NCBI RefSeq assembly: GCF_000269985.1
Contig: NC_016109.1
Coordinates: 2,666,001 to 2,730,000 of the forward strand
Length of the DNA: 64,000 nt
Direction of reading: 5' to 3'
From: Kitasatospora setae KM-6054
GTDB lineage: Bacteria > Actinomycetota > Actinomycetes > Streptomycetales > Streptomycetaceae
Of this stretch, positions 9,444 to 18,120 are shown one piece after another (position 1 is the stretch's first letter; each line of letters starts with the position of its first letter). The position numbers and the translations under genes were made by a program. A model generated the notes under the pieces. The model was given only the letters and a program-made list of their open reading frames with translations. It did not search any database and was not told where the DNA came from.

Positions 9444-9665
9444 GCCCGGCCCCCGCTCGGGCCCCCGCTCCAACCCCCGCTCCCCCGCCGTCTGGTGCGC
9501 CCGGCCGCGCGGGCGGGGGCGGTTTCGGTAGGCTCCGGAGCGATTCGGCCGTTGTCGTGCGTCCCGTACGGGCCGCCGCGAGGACGGCCGGTTGCGTGCT
9601 GCCCGGAGTCCCTTCGGCGGCACCGACCGCAGACCGCCATCATCCGCACGGAGAAGACTGACCTG

Positions 9666-9818
9666 ATGTCCGAGTCCATCGACGACACGACCGAGCACGA
9701 CCACCGCACGCCGGGCGCCGACGAGAGCACCGACGCCGGGGCGCACGGGCGGCACCGGGGCGGGAACGCCGGCGACGACGCCCCGGAGGCGGACCCGCAC
9801 GGCCGCCACCGCCGCTGA
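9666..9818 (+). CDS. 50-residue acidic/His-Arg peptide, function unknown
   Basis: This small gene begins MSESIDDTTEHDHR and ends in two similar blocks, AGAHGRHRG and EADPHGRHRR, separated by an acidic Gly/Asp stretch. A CGGAGAAG site precedes the ATG. It follows the S9 peptidase gene by 222 bases and ends 43 bases before a long hairpin, so it could be the last gene of that transcription unit or separate. It has no Cys, and Ser/Thr occur only in the first half, so it does not fit a normal lanthipeptide precursor. Its strong composition and the twin G-R-H-R motif suggest a real product; no function is recognised. Confidence 0.6.
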   Translation: MSESIDDTTEHDHRTPGADESTDAGAHGRHRGGNAGDDAPEADPHGRHRR

Positions 9819-9860
9819 GCGCCTCGTCGCGGGGGTAGCAGAGACCACCACCGCACCGTC

Positions 9861-9908
9861 GACGCCCCCGGTTCCGGTCACCGTCCTGACCGGAGCGCCG
9901 GGGGCGTC
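9861..9908. terminator. Strong bidirectional hairpin
   Basis: An 11-bp perfect outer stem (GACGCCCCCGG with CCGGGGGCGTC) encloses a second 8-bp stem (TCCGGTCA with TGACCGGA). It lies between the convergent small-peptide gene and the alcohol dehydrogenase gene, so it probably ends both transcripts. Confidence 0.8.
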
Positions 9909-9935
9909 GGCCGTTCGACGGCCTTGCGGCGCCCG

Positions 9936-11015
9936 TCAGTCGGTGAGCAGGACGGTGCGCAGCGCCTCGCCGGCGCGCATCTGGGCGATCGCCTCGTTGA
10001 CGCCGTCCAGCGGCAGCCGGTGGGTGATCATGCCGGCCAGGTCGAGCCGTCCGGCGCGCCAGAGGTCGACGGCGAGGTCGACGGTGCGGCGGACGTCGCC
10101 GCCGCCGTACAGCGAGGGCAGCAGGCGCTTCTCGTTGAAGAAGAGCTCGCCCATGTCGAAGGAGACCTTGTCGTCGCCCGCGCCGGCGCCGATCACCGTG
10201 ACGGCGCCGCCGCGGCGGGCCGCGTCGTAGCCGGCCCGGACGGTCGCGGCGCGGCCGACGGCCTCGATCACGTGGTCGTAGCCGCCGGCGGGCAACCGCC
10301 TCGCGGTGCGCTTGAGTTCGTCGGGGGCGAGGGTGTCGGTGGCGCCGAAGGCGAGGGCGCGTTCGCGGCGGGACGGGACGGGGTCGACGACGGTGATCCG
10401 GGCGGCGCCGCTGATCCGGGCGCCCTGGACGGCGGCGATGCCGACGCCGCCCGCGCCGAGCACGGCGACGGTCGAACCGGCCTCCACCCGCGCGGTGTTG
10501 ACGACCGCGCCGAGTCCGGTGGTGACGCCGCAGCCGATCAGCGCGGCGAGTTCGTAGGGCAGGTCGGCGGGGACCGGGATGACGCTGTCGGCGGCGACCA
10601 CGACCTCCTCGGCGAACGCGCCGGTGCTGTAGAAGCCGTACGCGTCGGTGTCGCCGCCGATCCGGAAGGCCGGGGTGGTGAGGCGGCGCAGCGAGGCGGT
10701 GCACAGGTGGGTGCGGCCGGCCCGGCAGGCGGGGCAGTGGCCGCAGGGGGGCATCCAGCAGAGCACCACCCGGTCGCCGGGGGCGAGGCCGCGGACGGCC
10801 TCGCCGACCTCGGTGATCTCGCCGGCGCCTTCGTGGCCGGGGACGAACGGGGCGGGCTGCGGCAGGATCCCGGCCATCGCGGAGAGGTCGGAGTGGCAGA
10901 GGCTGGCGGCCCGGATCCGGACCCTGACCCGGTCGGGGCCGAAGCCGACCGCCTCGACGTCGTCGCGGACGTCCAGGGTGTCCTGTCCGGTCTGTCGCAG
11001 GATCGCTGCGCGCAC
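9936..11015 (-). CDS. Zinc-dependent alcohol dehydrogenase (MDR superfamily)
   Basis: The protein has 359 residues when started at the GTG at 11015, behind a GGGAGCA site. The catalytic zinc ligands are visible in LCHSDL and PGHEGAGE. The structural zinc site is CGHCPACRAGRTHLC, and the Rossmann motif is GAGGVGIAAVQGA. It is a medium-chain alcohol or aldehyde dehydrogenase acting with NAD(P) in the cytoplasm. The sequence is closest in style to the actinobacterial class III-like / mycothiol-dependent formaldehyde dehydrogenase group, but the substrate cannot be read from the sequence. It stands alone, divergent from the M48 peptidase gene. An extra 34 in-frame codons upstream look non-coding. 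Confidence 0.9.
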   Translation of the reverse strand: MRAAILRQTGQDTLDVRDDVEAVGFGPDRVRVRIRAASLCHSDLSAMAGILPQPAPFVPGHEGAGEITEVGEAVRGLAPGDRVVLCWMPPCGHCPACRAGRTHLCTASLRRLTTPAFRIGGDTDAYGFYSTGAFAEEVVVAADSVIPVPADLPYELAALIGCGVTTGLGAVVNTARVEAGSTVAVLGAGGVGIAAVQGARISGAARITVVDPVPSRRERALAFGATDTLAPDELKRTARRLPAGGYDHVIEAVGRAATVRAGYDAARRGGAVTVIGAGAGDDKVSFDMGELFFNEKRLLPSLYGGGDVRRTVDLAVDLWRAGRLDLAGMITHRLPLDGVNEAIAQMRAGEALRTVLLTD

Positions 11016-11179
11016 GGGCTGCTCCCGGGGTGTGTGGGCGGGGTGGGGAGTGGAGGGATCGGTTCCTCGGCGGACCGTCCGCCCTCCGTTGTACAGCCCG
11101 CCGTCCGGCCGGCGCACCGGCTGTCCGCCGACCGGGAGGCACTACCGGCGGGCCGCCGGTAGTGGAATCATCCGCCGCC

Positions 11180-12511
11180 GTGTCCGACATCGATACCCCT
11201 GCGGCCGTCGCCGAGCGCTGCCCCGAGTGCGGCGGCCGGGTGGCCGCCCACGAGCGTTTTCCGACCTGGTGCCCGTCCTGCGAGTGGAACCTGCTGCCGC
11301 CCGTGCCGCCCCCGGCGGGTCTGCCGGCCCGGGCCAGGCGCCGGGCCGAGCGGCGGGAGGAGCGGCTGCGCCGGGAGACCAGGGCCCGGACGGAGCAGGT
11401 GTTCGGGCTGGTGGCGTCGGGCGAGTCGGCGCTGCGGCACGGCGCGGCGGTGGGCGCGTTCCTGCTGGCGGGCCTGGTGCACCTGGTGTCGCTGGTGGTG
11501 CTGCTGACCGGGGCGGCGCTGCTCGCGGGGTGGCCGGTGGCGAGCTGGCCGCTGCGGGCGCTGGGGGTGGTCGCGCTGGTGGTGGCGGTGCTGCTGCGGC
11601 CGCGGCTGGGCCGGCCGAAGCGGACGGGGAGGCTGTCGCGGCAGGACGCCCCGGCGCTGTACGGCCTGGTGGACCGGGTCGCGGCGGAGCTGGGCGCGCC
11701 GAAGGTGGACTCGATCGTGGTGGACGGCGACTTCAACGCCTCGTTCGGGGTGCTCGGGCTGCGCCGCCACCGGCAGCTGGTGATCGGCCTGCCGCTGTGG
11801 ACGGTGCTGGAGCGGCAGCAGCGGGTCGCGCTGCTCGGCCACGAGCTCGGGCACTGCGTGAACGGCGACAGCCGGCGCGGCCTGTGGACGGGGGCGGCGG
11901 TGGGGGCGCTGGCCGAGTGGCGGTACCTGACCCGGCCGGGCCGCGACAACGAGGTGCACGGCAACTTCGTGGTGGCGATCGCCTCGTTCGTCGCCAATCT
12001 GGTGCTGGGCCTGCTGCACCTCGGGGTGCGGGCGCTGACCGGGCTGATGTACCGGCTGCACATGCGCAGCGGGCAGGCCGCCGAGTACCGGGCGGACGGG
12101 ATGGCGGCCCGGCTGACCTCGGCCGCGGACGCCCGGGGCATGCTGGTGGCGCTGTTCAACGAGGCGACGCTGGAGACGGTGCTGGTCCGGCAGCGGGCGC
12201 TGCCGGCCCGGCGCGGGGGCGGCCGGGCCGGGCGGGCGGCCGCCGCGGCGGAGCCGGGCCTGTGGGAGTCGCTGGCCGAGGCGGCCCGCTCGGTGCCGGC
12301 CACCGAGGTGGAGCGCCGGATCCGGGTCTCCGAGCGGGAGGTGTCGTCGGTCGACGTGTCGCACCCGCCGACCTACCTGCGGCTGCGGATGCTGGCCACC
12401 GCCCCGCCGCCGGCCGACCGGCACCCGCTGGTGCTGGACGCCGGGCAGGCCGCCGCGATCGAGGCCGAGCTGGCCCCGCACCGGGCCCGGATCGCCGCCC
12501 GGCTGCTCTGA
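11180..12511 (+). CDS. M48-family membrane metallopeptidase with N-terminal zinc ribbon
   Basis: The protein has 443 residues from the GTG at 11180; a GTG six codons upstream is an alternative. The N-terminus holds a CPECGG...CPSCEW zinc ribbon (about 11-40). Two hydrophobic segments follow (about 90-155). The zinc peptidase motif HELGH sits in LLGHELGHCVNGDS, and the third ligand is probably the Glu of AAEYRADGMAARL. This resembles HtpX/Ste24-type peptidases, which act in membrane protein quality control. The N-terminal ribbon is a feature of an actinobacterial subgroup. The stop codon region is tandemly duplicated. Confidence 0.88.
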   Translation: MSDIDTPAAVAERCPECGGRVAAHERFPTWCPSCEWNLLPPVPPPAGLPARARRRAERREERLRRETRARTEQVFGLVASGESALRHGAAVGAFLLAGLVHLVSLVVLLTGAALLAGWPVASWPLRALGVVALVVAVLLRPRLGRPKRTGRLSRQDAPALYGLVDRVAAELGAPKVDSIVVDGDFNASFGVLGLRRHRQLVIGLPLWTVLERQQRVALLGHELGHCVNGDSRRGLWTGAAVGALAEWRYLTRPGRDNEVHGNFVVAIASFVANLVLGLLHLGVRALTGLMYRLHMRSGQAAEYRADGMAARLTSAADARGMLVALFNEATLETVLVRQRALPARRGGGRAGRAAAAAEPGLWESLAEAARSVPATEVERRIRVSEREVSSVDVSHPPTYLRLRMLATAPPPADRHPLVLDAGQAAAIEAELAPHRARIAARLL

Positions 12512-12541
12512 CCGGCCGCCCGGCTGCTCTGACCGGCCGCC
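12500..12541 (+). repeat. 21-bp tandem duplication spanning a stop codon
   Basis: CGGCTGCTCTGACCGGCCGC plus one C occurs twice head to tail. The first copy contains the last codons and TGA of the M48 peptidase gene, so the duplication has created a second in-phase-looking end. It has no effect on the protein; it marks a slippage event. Confidence 0.85.
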
Positions 12542-12593
12542 CGGCCGCCCGGCCGCTCCGACCGGCGGCCGGGCGCTCGCTACCATCCAGTAG

Positions 12594-13298
<705 letters not shown>

Positions 13299-13538
13299 CG
13301 GCCGCTCCCCCGCTGACCTGCCGCGCGGCGCCGGGCGGCCGTCCGGGCCCGGAATTCCCGCCCCGCGGCGGGAACGATCACCGGCGCTGCCGCGTCGTCC
13401 CCTCCGCGACGCGTTGCCGATCCGCCGTGACCGCCCGTACCGGCGGCCGGTACGGTGGCGGCGGCAGACGACGAACGGTCCGGACGGGGAGCCGCCGTTC
13501 GAAGCAGGGCACCGGTCAGTTGGGGGCGAGGACAGGGC

Positions 13539-14867
13539 ATGACGGAACAGGGCAGTACGGCGAGGGCCGTCTGGGACCCGACCGCGAACAACGGCGCGGG
13601 CGGCTGGGTCCGCCGGCCGGTGGCGGACGACCCCGCCGCGGCGGGCCCGCCCACCACGGCGATCCCGCTGCCGCCGATCCAGGCCGTGACGCCCGCCCCG
13701 GTGCCCGCGCCCGCCCCGGTGCCGCCGCCGGCCGCCACGCCGTTCCCGCCGCAGCAACAGCAGCAGCCACCGCTGCCCCAGCAGGCCCAGCAGGCCCAGC
13801 AGCCGGGCTTTGCGCCGCCCCCGCCGCAGCCGAGCTTCGGCGGGCAGCAGCAGTTCCAGCCGCCGCAACAGACCTTCGGCGGCCAGCAGCAGTTCCAGCC
13901 ACCGCAGCAGTCGCAGCCGAGCTTCGGCGGCGGGCAGCCGGGCTTTGCGCCGCCCCCGCCGCAGCCGAGCTTCGGCGGGCAGCAGCAGTTCCAGCCGCCG
14001 CAACAGACCTTCGGCGGCCAGCAGCAGTTCCAGCCGCCACAGCCGCCGCAGCCGAGCTTCGGCGGCCAGCAGCAGTTCACCAACGCGCCGGGCGGCTACA
14101 ACAGCTACCAGGAGCCGGAGTTCGACTACGACGAGGACCCGCGCCGCCGCCGCACCCCGCTGCTGATCGGCGCGGCCGCGGTGCTGCTGCTGGTGATCGG
14201 CGGGGCCGTGGTGTGGGCCGTGCAGAACAGCGACTCGACGGACGGCGCGACCGCGAAGGGCGGCGGCGGCTCCGCGCCGACCGCGCAGCCGAGCGCGGGC
14301 AGCGCCGTGGGCGGCCAGGGCGGTTCGCCGTCCCCGTCGGCGCCCGCTTCGCCGTCGGCCTCGGCCTCGGCGTCGGCGTCCGCGTCGCCGTCGGCGGGCC
14401 CGGAGGCGCAGGCGCAGGCGAAGGCGCTGGACGCGCTGCTGAGCGAGGGCGAGAGCGCGAAGGCGCCGATCGGCAACGCGGTGGCGAAGGTGCGCAGCTG
14501 CCCGGCGAAGGCCGAGGTCGACAGCGCCGCGCAGGTCTTCGACACCGGCGCCCAGCAGCGCGACACGCTGCTGACCAAGCTGGCCGGCCTGAAGACGGAC
14601 AGTCTGCCGGGCGGCGACGAGGCGGTCTCCGCACTGAAGACGGCCTGGCAGACATCGGCGGACATCGACCGGGCGTACGCCGCCTGGGCGCGGACCGTCT
14701 CGGAGAAGGGCTGCGGCGCGAACAACCAGGTGCCGGGCACCGCGGACCTGGCCCGGGCCAACGACCTCAACCCGAAGGCCACCCAGGCGAAGCAGGACTT
14801 CGCGGCGAAGTGGAAGCCGATCGCCCAGAGCTACGGGCTGACCACCCGTACCGGGGACAGGATCTGA
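13539..14867 (+). CDS. Gln/Pro-rich single-pass membrane protein with extracellular helical domain
   Basis: The protein has 442 residues. The first 200 are disordered and presumably cytoplasmic, made of Pro/Gln-rich units such as PSFGGQQQFQPPQ, partly as an exact DNA duplication. One membrane segment (LLIGAAAVLLLVIGGAVVWA, about 207-226) follows a basic RRRR. A Ser/Ala-rich linker leads to a helical extracellular domain with two Cys (SCPAK and KGCGA) that could form a disulfide. No known family is recognised. It ends 7 bases before the amidase start, so the two are cotranscribed. That suggests a role at the cell wall, perhaps regulating the amidase; this is inference. Confidence 0.8.
   Translation: MTEQGSTARAVWDPTANNGAGGWVRRPVADDPAAAGPPTTAIPLPPIQAVTPAPVPAPAPVPPPAATPFPPQQQQQPPLPQQAQQAQQPGFAPPPPQPSFGGQQQFQPPQQTFGGQQQFQPPQQSQPSFGGGQPGFAPPPPQPSFGGQQQFQPPQQTFGGQQQFQPPQPPQPSFGGQQQFTNAPGGYNSYQEPEFDYDEDPRRRRTPLLIGAAAVLLLVIGGAVVWAVQNSDSTDGATAKGGGGSAPTAQPSAGSAVGGQGGSPSPSAPASPSASASASASASPSAGPEAQAQAKALDALLSEGESAKAPIGNAVAKVRSCPAKAEVDSAAQVFDTGAQQRDTLLTKLAGLKTDSLPGGDEAVSALKTAWQTSADIDRAYAAWARTVSEKGCGANNQVPGTADLARANDLNPKATQAKQDFAAKWKPIAQSYGLTTRTGDRI
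13799..14035 (+). repeat. Perfect 102-bp direct repeat in the Gln/Pro-rich gene
   Basis: Positions 13799-13900 and 13934-14035 are identical, offset by 135 bases (45 codons), so the reading frame is kept. The unit encodes GFAPPPPQPSFGG followed by repeated QQQFQPPQ blocks. Identity at every wobble base indicates a recent in-frame duplication or gene conversion. Confidence 0.9.
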
Positions 14868-14874
14868 GGAACAC

Positions 14875-15903
14875 GTGACTGGCCGTACCACCCCGTACCG
14901 CGTCGACCCCGACGACCAGGACCCGTACGCCGAGCCGGCGCGGCGGGCCGCCGCCTGGCGGCCCGCCGTGAAGGCGGCGGCCGTGGTGCTGCCGGTCTGC
15001 CTGATCGGCTGGCTGGGCTGGCAGGCCGTGGCCAACAGCGCGCGGGACGTCAGCTCGCACGCGTCCGCCCGGCAGGCGCCGAGCTACGCGGAGGGCGACC
15101 GGGTCGGCGACGGCGGGGACGACGCCCGGGCCGCGACCTCGCCGGACTCGGCGGATCCGACCGGGCCCGCCGCGGCCCCGTCCGCCGCCGCGCCGTCCCC
15201 GTCGGCGGCGGCCGCGCCGGGCGGGACGGACCGGCCGCTGGCGGGCCGGACGGTGCTGCTCGACCCGGGCCACAACACGGGCAACGCCAAGCACACCGCC
15301 GAGATCAACCGGAAGGTCGACATCGGCAACAGCCACAAGGAGTGCGACACCACCGGCACCTCGACCGACGCGGGCTACCCGGAGGCCGAGTTCACCCTGG
15401 ACGTGGTGCACCGGGCCGAGCGGATCCTGACGGACCGGGGCGCCACCGTGGTCCTCACCCAGAACGGCGACCGGGCCTGGGGGCCGTGCATCGACGAGCG
15501 CGCCCGGATCGGCAACGAGGCGAAGGCGGACGCCGCGGTCTCGGTGCACGCGGACGGCGCGCCGGCCTCCGGCAGCGGCTTCCACGTGATCATGCCCGCC
15601 CGGGTGGCGGCCGGCCCGGCCGACACCTCCGCGATCGTCGAGCCCTCGCAGCGGCTGGGCCTGCTGCTGCGCGACACCTTCAAGGCCGGCACCGGCGAGC
15701 CGTTCGCGAGCTACATCGGCCGGCAGGGCCTGGACACCCGGAGCGACCTGGGCGGCCTGAACCTGTCGAAGGTGCCGAAGGTCTTCATCGAGTGCGGGAA
15801 CATGCGCAACGCGGGCGACGCCCAGCGGATGTCCGACCCGCAGTGGCGCCAGCGCGCCGCGCAGGCCCTCGCCGACGCCCTGACCAGCTATCTCACCGGG
15901 TGA
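14875..15903 (+). CDS. N-acetylmuramoyl-L-alanine amidase (Amidase_3), membrane-anchored
   Basis: The protein has 342 residues from a GTG with GAGGAA upstream. One N-terminal membrane segment (about 33-53) is followed by an Ala/Ser/Pro-rich linker and an Amidase_3 domain (about 120-342). Zinc ligands are visible in VLLDPGHNTGN (His), YPEAEFTLDVV (Glu) and SVHADGA (His). The catalytic Glu is near the C-terminus in VFIECGNMRNAGDA. It should cleave the amide between MurNAc and the stem peptide outside the membrane during wall remodelling. An insert with HKECDTTG and PCIDERAR provides Cys for a possible disulfide. It is coupled to the preceding membrane protein. Confidence 0.93.
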   Translation: MTGRTTPYRVDPDDQDPYAEPARRAAAWRPAVKAAAVVLPVCLIGWLGWQAVANSARDVSSHASARQAPSYAEGDRVGDGGDDARAATSPDSADPTGPAAAPSAAAPSPSAAAAPGGTDRPLAGRTVLLDPGHNTGNAKHTAEINRKVDIGNSHKECDTTGTSTDAGYPEAEFTLDVVHRAERILTDRGATVVLTQNGDRAWGPCIDERARIGNEAKADAAVSVHADGAPASGSGFHVIMPARVAAGPADTSAIVEPSQRLGLLLRDTFKAGTGEPFASYIGRQGLDTRSDLGGLNLSKVPKVFIECGNMRNAGDAQRMSDPQWRQRAAQALADALTSYLTG

Positions 15904-16150
15904 GCCGTCCGGCACGCCCCCGCCCCGACCCCGTCGGACCCCCTGCTCCACCCCGCTCCAACCCGTTCCCATCCCGCTCCACCCTGATCCCCGGCGCCCT
16001 CCCCGCGTACCGATTCGGTGCGGATCCGGAGGGTGCCGTGCACGCGGCGGCGGCTTGGCTCTAGGCTTTTGCCCCGTCGTACCGACCCGGTACCACGGGG
16101 GCCCGGTCAACCGCCCGCCGACCACGACTACACCAATGAGGGGAACGTCA

Positions 16151-17125
16151 GTGAATCTGCGCGCTCTCACCAGGGGAGACGCCGCCGTCGCCGGTGCGGC
16201 CGTATTGCTCCTGATTTCGTCCTTCCTGCCCTACCGGAAGATCGACTGCGGCTCGTTCTGCGGCAACGTCGACTCGTCCGCCAACGCCTGGGAGTCGGAC
16301 TTCTTCCCGGTCCTCCAGTCGGTCTACCTGCTCGGCATCATCGGTGCCGTGCTGATCCTGCTCTTCCGCTTCCAGAAGGCGACCCTGGGCACCAAGGAGA
16401 TCGTCGGTCTCCGCCTGGACCAGTGGGGCACCGCCGCGGTCGTCATCGCCGTGTGGGACGTCCTGTGGTCGCTCGGTGGCGGCCCGGACGCCCTGAAGAT
16501 CGGCATCGGCGCCTGGCTCGCCCTGATCTCGCTGCTCGTCATGGGCGGCGTCGTCATCGCCGGTTCGGCCCTGCCCGCCCTGAACGCCCCGCTCGCCGCG
16601 GCCGGCCCGGCCGTCGGCCAGCAGCAGTACCCGGCGTACGGCGCGCAGCAGCAGGCCGCCCCCGGTGCCTACGGCTACCCGGGCACCCAGCAGCAGCCGT
16701 TCCCCGGCCAGCCGCAGCCCGAGCAGGGCGTCCCCGGCCAGCAGCAGCAGCCGTTCGGCCAGCAGCAGCAGCAGCAGCCGCAGCCGGCCGCGGGCGGCTA
16801 CGGCTACCCGCAGGCCGCCCAGCAGCAGGCCCCGGCGCCGTCCGCGGCCGCCGCGGCCGCCGCCCCGCTGCCGACCGCGGTCCAGCCCGCCATCCAGGAC
16901 CAGGTCCCGGCCCAGTCCGCTGCCCCGTTCTCGCCGTTCTGGTTCGCCGTCCCGGCCGTCCGCCAGCTCGGCAACAAGGACAACCCGGCCGCCCCGCCGG
17001 TCGGCGAGCTCGTCCCCGGCACCTGGTACCTCGCCGTCGACCAGCGCGGCACCGCCCTGGTCGCCCAGCTCCCCGACGGCACCCACGGCATCCTGAACGA
17101 CACCAACGGCATCCAGCGCGGCTGA
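16151..17125 (+). CDS. Four-helix membrane protein with Gln/Pro-rich tail
   Basis: The protein has 324 residues from the GTG at 16151, placed 8 bases after a GAGGGGAA site. Four hydrophobic segments fill residues 13-140, and the first loop contains the Cys pair in RKIDCGSFCGN. From about residue 155 to 245 the sequence is Gln/Pro/Ala/Tyr-rich (QQQQ runs, YGYPG units). A conserved-looking hydrophilic end follows, FWFAVPAVRQLGNKDNPAAPP and GTWYLAVDQRGTALVAQLPDG. It resembles the DUF5336-type actinobacterial membrane proteins in layout. Function is unknown. The upstream 247 bases carry no gene. Confidence 0.78.
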   Translation: MNLRALTRGDAAVAGAAVLLLISSFLPYRKIDCGSFCGNVDSSANAWESDFFPVLQSVYLLGIIGAVLILLFRFQKATLGTKEIVGLRLDQWGTAAVVIAVWDVLWSLGGGPDALKIGIGAWLALISLLVMGGVVIAGSALPALNAPLAAAGPAVGQQQYPAYGAQQQAAPGAYGYPGTQQQPFPGQPQPEQGVPGQQQQPFGQQQQQQPQPAAGGYGYPQAAQQQAPAPSAAAAAAAPLPTAVQPAIQDQVPAQSAAPFSPFWFAVPAVRQLGNKDNPAAPPVGELVPGTWYLAVDQRGTALVAQLPDGTHGILNDTNGIQRG

Positions 17126-17146
17126 CACCCCGCCCCGCCACCCGCG

Positions 17147-17177
17147 AAAGGCCCGCCCCTCCCCGGGGCGGGCCTTT
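17147..17177 (+). terminator. Rho-independent-type hairpin
   Basis: AAAGGCCCGCCCC and GGGGCGGGCCTTT form a perfect 13-bp stem with a 5-base loop, 22 bases after the stop of the Gln-rich membrane protein gene and ending in TTT. Confidence 0.85.
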
Positions 17178-17292
17178 CCGCTTCCCCCCTCACCTTCACC
17201 GCGCGCCGACACATCCCACGCCCCGACAGGCCGCGCGGGGGTGGACCATACACCCTTCGCACTAATGGGCTGCCCGTTCCTGAACAGCAAAG

Positions 17293-17323
17293 AAGCCCCG
17301 CCCGGACGGTTCCGGACGGGGCC
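17293..17323 (-). terminator. Hairpin ending the leftward island operon
   Basis: GCCCCGCCCGGACGG / CCGGACGGGGC forms a long stem which, read on the minus strand, is followed by CTTCTTTG. It lies 13 bases after the stop at 17336 in the second reading frame of the small Cys-rich gene, which supports that frame as the true C-terminus. Confidence 0.75.
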
Positions 17324-17335
17324 TCTCAGGTGCTG

Positions 17336-17510
17336 CTACGAGCCGCAGATACGGGCCACGGTGGGCTTGCAGTCGGGGCAGACCAGTAGGTGACTGCGGG
17401 CCGCTCAGCCGTCCTCCGGTGCCCGCAGGGGCCTCGTCAGGGCCCGTAGCACCGCACAGGCAGCAGGCTCGGGGGTCGCTGTCCTCGGGGGTGCTGGTCG
17501 TGTCGCTCAT
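17336..17510 (-). pseudogene. Small CxxC zinc-ribbon-like gene, frameshifted
   Basis: The ATG at 17510 overlaps the stop of the upstream gene (ATGA), indicating translational coupling. The first frame encodes MSDTTSTPEDSDPRACCLCG and then loses protein-like character. A second frame continues as SHLLVCPDCKPTVARICGS and stops at 17336 just before a terminator. Together they give two Cys pairs, CCLC and CPDC, as in the small Cys-rich proteins common on actinobacterial integrative elements. A single-base shift around 17400-17425 would join them. Without correction the first frame runs to 17262 through the terminator (82 aa). Decay or sequencing error cannot be told apart. Confidence 0.5.
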
Positions 17511-17770
17511 ACCGCCATCGCCTCTCGCATGTCCGTCTCGGACTCGGCCACGTCCGGCAGGTCCGCCACCGCGGCGAACATGGCGACACGGCGGCGTCGC
17601 CGAGCGGCGGGGGTATCGCGGCGCTTCTCCGCGTCGGCCTTTCGGCGGAGCCAGGCTGTCTGCTGCTGCTCGGCCCGCTCGGCGCGGATCGCGCGCTGTT
17701 CGGTCGCGGGGGTCTGCTCCCCCTGCTCGACCCATCCGCCGACCCGGAACGGGAGGGGCATGGGCGGCAT
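17507..17770 (-). CDS. Arg/Glu-rich island protein, function unknown
   Basis: This 87-residue frame starts MPPMPLPFRVGGW and then forms a charged helical stretch (ERAEQQQTAWLRRKADAEKR, RRRRR) ending ETDMREAMAV. Its TGA overlaps the next ATG by the ATGA pattern. No ribosome site precedes the ATG. In-frame codons upstream of it still look coding (WHRPIHLHHLTRT), so the gene may once have started further upstream and been truncated by the junction with the GntR fragment. I do not recognise the family. Its small size, coupling and setting fit genes of an integrative conjugative element. Confidence 0.5.
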   Translation of the reverse strand: MPPMPLPFRVGGWVEQGEQTPATEQRAIRAERAEQQQTAWLRRKADAEKRRDTPAARRRRRVAMFAAVADLPDVAESETDMREAMAV

Positions 17771-17782
17771 GGTGCGGGTCAG

Positions 17783-18060
17783 GTGGTGCAGGTGGATCGG
17801 CCGGTGCCACCCGCAGACCCGTACAGGCGCGGGCGCCGGAAGCTCTGTACGAGCAGTTGGCGGGCATTCCTCGGGCTCGGATCAGGCGGGGAGGCTGGGC
17901 ACCGCGCCGCCGGATCGACCCCTTGGAGACGCTGGCCGATCACTACGGCCTGTCCCGCCCGACCGTCCGCCAGGCCGTCGCCCTCCTCGAACAGCAAGGA
18001 TGGGTGTCGGTGCACCACCCGCGAGGGACGCTCGTCGCCGGGCAGTCGCCCAAAGAGTAG
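17783..18060 (+). pseudogene. GntR-type winged-helix regulator fragment, frameshifted
   Basis: The frame ending at 18060 encodes an excellent GntR DNA-binding domain: EALYEQLAGIPRARI, LETLADHYGLSRPTVRQAV (the helix-turn-helix) and EQQGWVSVHHPRGTLVA. That frame has no start nearby. The adjacent frame begins with GTG at 17783 as MVQVDRPVPPADPYR, and a shift near 17820-17840 would join the two into a protein of about 92 residues, the size of the short GntR repressors on actinobacterial mobile elements. The divergent 87-residue gene starts only 12 bases away, leaving no room for promoters and suggesting a deletion junction. Confidence 0.55.
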
Positions 18061-18077
18061 AGGCACGGACCGGCAAG

Positions 18078-18111
18078 GGCCCCGTCCGCCACTGCTCGTG
18101 CGGACGGGGCC
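18078..18111. terminator. Perfect 12-bp hairpin between convergent genes
   Basis: GGCCCCGTCCGC and GCGGACGGGGCC pair perfectly around a 10-base loop. The hairpin separates the rightward GntR fragment (ends 18060) from the leftward 54-residue gene (stop at 18121). Confidence 0.8.
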
Positions 18112-18120
18112 GGAACGTGC

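Noticed and set aside
9666..9818. Ordinary class III lanthipeptide precursor
   Set aside because: The peptide lacks Cys, and its C-terminal half has no Ser or Thr, so lanthionine or labionin rings cannot form there.
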